A DNA stretch of 7,630 nucleotides. It comes from Holophagae bacterium. GTDB lineage: Bacteria > Acidobacteriota > Thermoanaerobaculia > Thermoanaerobaculales > Sulfomarinibacteraceae. This document shows, in pieces, positions 6,649-7,630 of the stretch. The DNA lies in the NCBI GenBank assembly GCA_030609785.1, contig JAUWTC010000106.1, forward strand, positions 1 through 7,630, read 5' to 3'. The notes under the pieces were generated by a model, which had not been told where the DNA came from, did not search any database, and saw only the letters and a program-made list of their open reading frames with translations. The translations under genes were made by a program, and so were the position numbers. How positions within the stretch are numbered: the stretch's first letter is position 1; every line of letters starts with the position of its first letter.

Positions 6649-6666
6649 GAAAGCGGTCGCCGGCAC
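6633..6666. repeat. 34-nt interrupted dyad in the mltG to kinase-like gene spacer
   Basis: The outer arms GTGCCGG (6633-6639) and CCGGCAC (6660-6666) are perfect 7-bp complements. A second pair, GCTT (6645-6648) and AAGC (6651-6654), shares the same centre at 6649.5. Between them one Watson-Crick and three wobble pairs can form, leaving one mismatch. As RNA this folds into one long hairpin with a four-base loop, ending five bases before the ribosome-binding site. No run of T follows, so a simple intrinsic terminator is unlikely. It could be an operator, an attenuator-like element or a processing site. Confidence 0.6.
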
Positions 6667-6671
6667 ACGGC

Positions 6672-6678
6672 AAGGAGG
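6672..6678 (+). promoter_or_regulatory. Strong Shine-Dalgarno for the kinase-like gene
   Basis: AAGGAGG with eight bases to ATG 6687 is the strongest ribosome-binding site in the window. It contrasts with the weak or absent sites of the upstream coupled genes. It fixes the start of the downstream gene and suggests independent, efficient translation. Confidence 0.85.
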
Positions 6679-6686
6679 CAGGGATC

Positions 6687-7630
6687 ATGGGTGAGGCTTA
6701 CGGTACCTTCGGACAGTTCATTCTCTTCAAGGAAATCCTGAAAGATGAGCTGGGTCATCTTTACCGAGCCGGGGAATTTGACGCCACCGGGATCAAACGA
6801 ACGGTCTGGCTGCGTGTGTTCGACGCCGACGGCGTGCCCTCGGGTGAAGTCGCCGACGCCTTGGAGAAGGGTCGCCAGGTCAGCGATCTCCTTCAGGCGG
6901 CCAACGTCGCCGCGGGGGTGAGCTACCACACCGAGAACGGTGTTCCCGCCATGGCCTTCGACTACACCGCAAGCCAACCGCTCACCAGCCTGTTTGAAAA
7001 GGTCAAGGAAGAGGGGTTCCCGGTACCGGTCGATAACGCCCTGTTGATCATGGAGAAGTTGGCCCTCGGCCTTTCCTCCGCCCTGGTTCTGGAAAGTGCT
7101 GGTCAGGCCCTGGCCCACGGTTTTCTGCATCCCGGGATGGTGGTGGTCACCAATGACGGCGAAGGCATCATCTCCGGCTTCGGCGCTGCGGAAAGCCTAC
7201 TCGGGCTTCTCGACCAACCCAACGCTGCCGAGAGCATCAAACCCTACCTGGCCCCCGAGGTCATCCTCAGCCGCGCGGGCAGTAAGAAGGGTGACGTCTA
7301 CTCCCTGGGCGCCGTTCTGTTCCAGCTGCTGACCAGCTCAGCCCTGCCCTCTGACCCCGAGGCCCGGCCGGCCGCGATCGAGGCCGCCGAGATGGCCTAC
7401 GACGAGGAGCCGATTCCGAATGACATCAAGGCCCTTTTGACACGATCCCTGGCCCCCCGGCCCGAGGACCGGTTCAGTTCGGCCGCAGACTTCAAGAAGC
7501 AGTTGGACAAGTTGCTCTACGGCGGCAACTACAGCCCGACGACCTTCAACCTCGCCCTGTTCATGGACCGCCTGTTCCGGTCTGATATCGAGCGCGACGA
7601 ACTGGACCGCGGAGTCGAGGCCCAGGTCGA
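6687..7630 (+). CDS. Protein kinase-fold protein, predicted pseudokinase (3' end off the right edge)
   Basis: 314 complete codons are visible and the frame is still open at the edge. The fold of a Hanks-type Ser/Thr kinase is recognisable: ELGHLYRAGEFD aligns with the N-lobe strand normally read as G-x-VYRA, LAPEV (188-192) is the APE region, KGDVYSLGAVLFQLLT (201-216) is helix F, and SLAPRPEDRFSSAADF (254-269) is the C-lobe end. The catalytic elements are gone: no glycine-rich loop, VAIK Lys replaced by Arg43 in VWLRV, HRD replaced by HGF (144-146) with no catalytic Asp or Asn, and DFG replaced by GFG (164-166). It is therefore probably catalytically dead, acting as a scaffold or ligand/partner sensor. 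After the domain comes YGGNYSPTTFNLALFMDRLF (278-297) and a charged stretch likely to begin a helical linker. No N-terminal signal or TM is seen. The C-terminal part is unknown. Confidence 0.85.
   Translation, partial: MGEAYGTFGQFILFKEILKDELGHLYRAGEFDATGIKRTVWLRVFDADGVPSGEVADALEKGRQVSDLLQAANVAAGVSYHTENGVPAMAFDYTASQPLTSLFEKVKEEGFPVPVDNALLIMEKLALGLSSALVLESAGQALAHGFLHPGMVVVTNDGEGIISGFGAAESLLGLLDQPNAAESIKPYLAPEVILSRAGSKKGDVYSLGAVLFQLLTSSALPSDPEARPAAIEAAEMAYDEEPIPNDIKALLTRSLAPRPEDRFSSAADFKKQLDKLLYGGNYSPTTFNLALFMDRLFRSDIERDELDRGVEAQV

Noticed and set aside
6640..6655. GG-N10-GC spacing upstream of the pseudokinase as a sigma-54 promoter
   Set aside because: Only the invariant GG and GC and few other positions match (GGTAGC and AAGC instead of GGCACG and TTGC), and the bases are explained by the dyad at 6633-6666.

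Overview
The window is GC-rich bacterial DNA (about 60% by eye), densely packed with genes and without mobile elements, CRISPR arrays or RNA genes. The gene content is RecN, RuvX, MltG, a large membrane histidine kinase with an NtrC-type regulator, and a degenerate Ser/Thr-kinase-like protein. This fits a Gram-negative-type lineage with many signalling proteins, such as Acidobacteriota or a relative of the former Deltaproteobacteria. No marker in the window settles the phylum, so this is inference.

Layout. At the left edge (1-633, minus strand) lies the N-terminal third of recN, a DNA-repair SMC-like ATPase running off the window. It diverges, across a 47-bp gap holding overlapping promoters, from a small single-domain cupin (681-1073). 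After a 92-bp gap comes a tightly overlapping four-gene run on the plus strand (1166-6622). It encodes a PDZ/multi-TM/GAF/PAS histidine kinase, a sigma-54-type response regulator, RuvX (YqgF) and MltG. The junctions overlap by 28 nt, 4 nt (TTGA) and 4 nt (ATGA), so the four are probably co-transcribed and translationally coupled. A 64-bp spacer with a 34-nt dyad and a strong Shine-Dalgarno follows. Then comes a protein-kinase-fold gene (6687 to the edge, incomplete) whose catalytic motifs are all replaced, so it is a predicted pseudokinase.

How the genes may work together. The kinase and regulator are almost certainly a cognate pair: an envelope or membrane signal is sensed through the extracytoplasmic PDZ-like domain and the membrane bundle, and the output is sigma-54-dependent transcription. 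Its coupling to mltG (glycan-strand termination in peptidoglycan synthesis) and ruvX (nuclease fold, rRNA maturation or Holliday junctions) suggests cell-envelope or growth control, but co-location alone does not prove this. The points most worth a second look are the pseudokinase and its structured leader, the His replacing the usual 'glutamate-switch' Asn in the regulator's AAA+ domain, and two start codons placed as in leaderless transcripts. No clearly undescribed multi-gene system is evident in this window.
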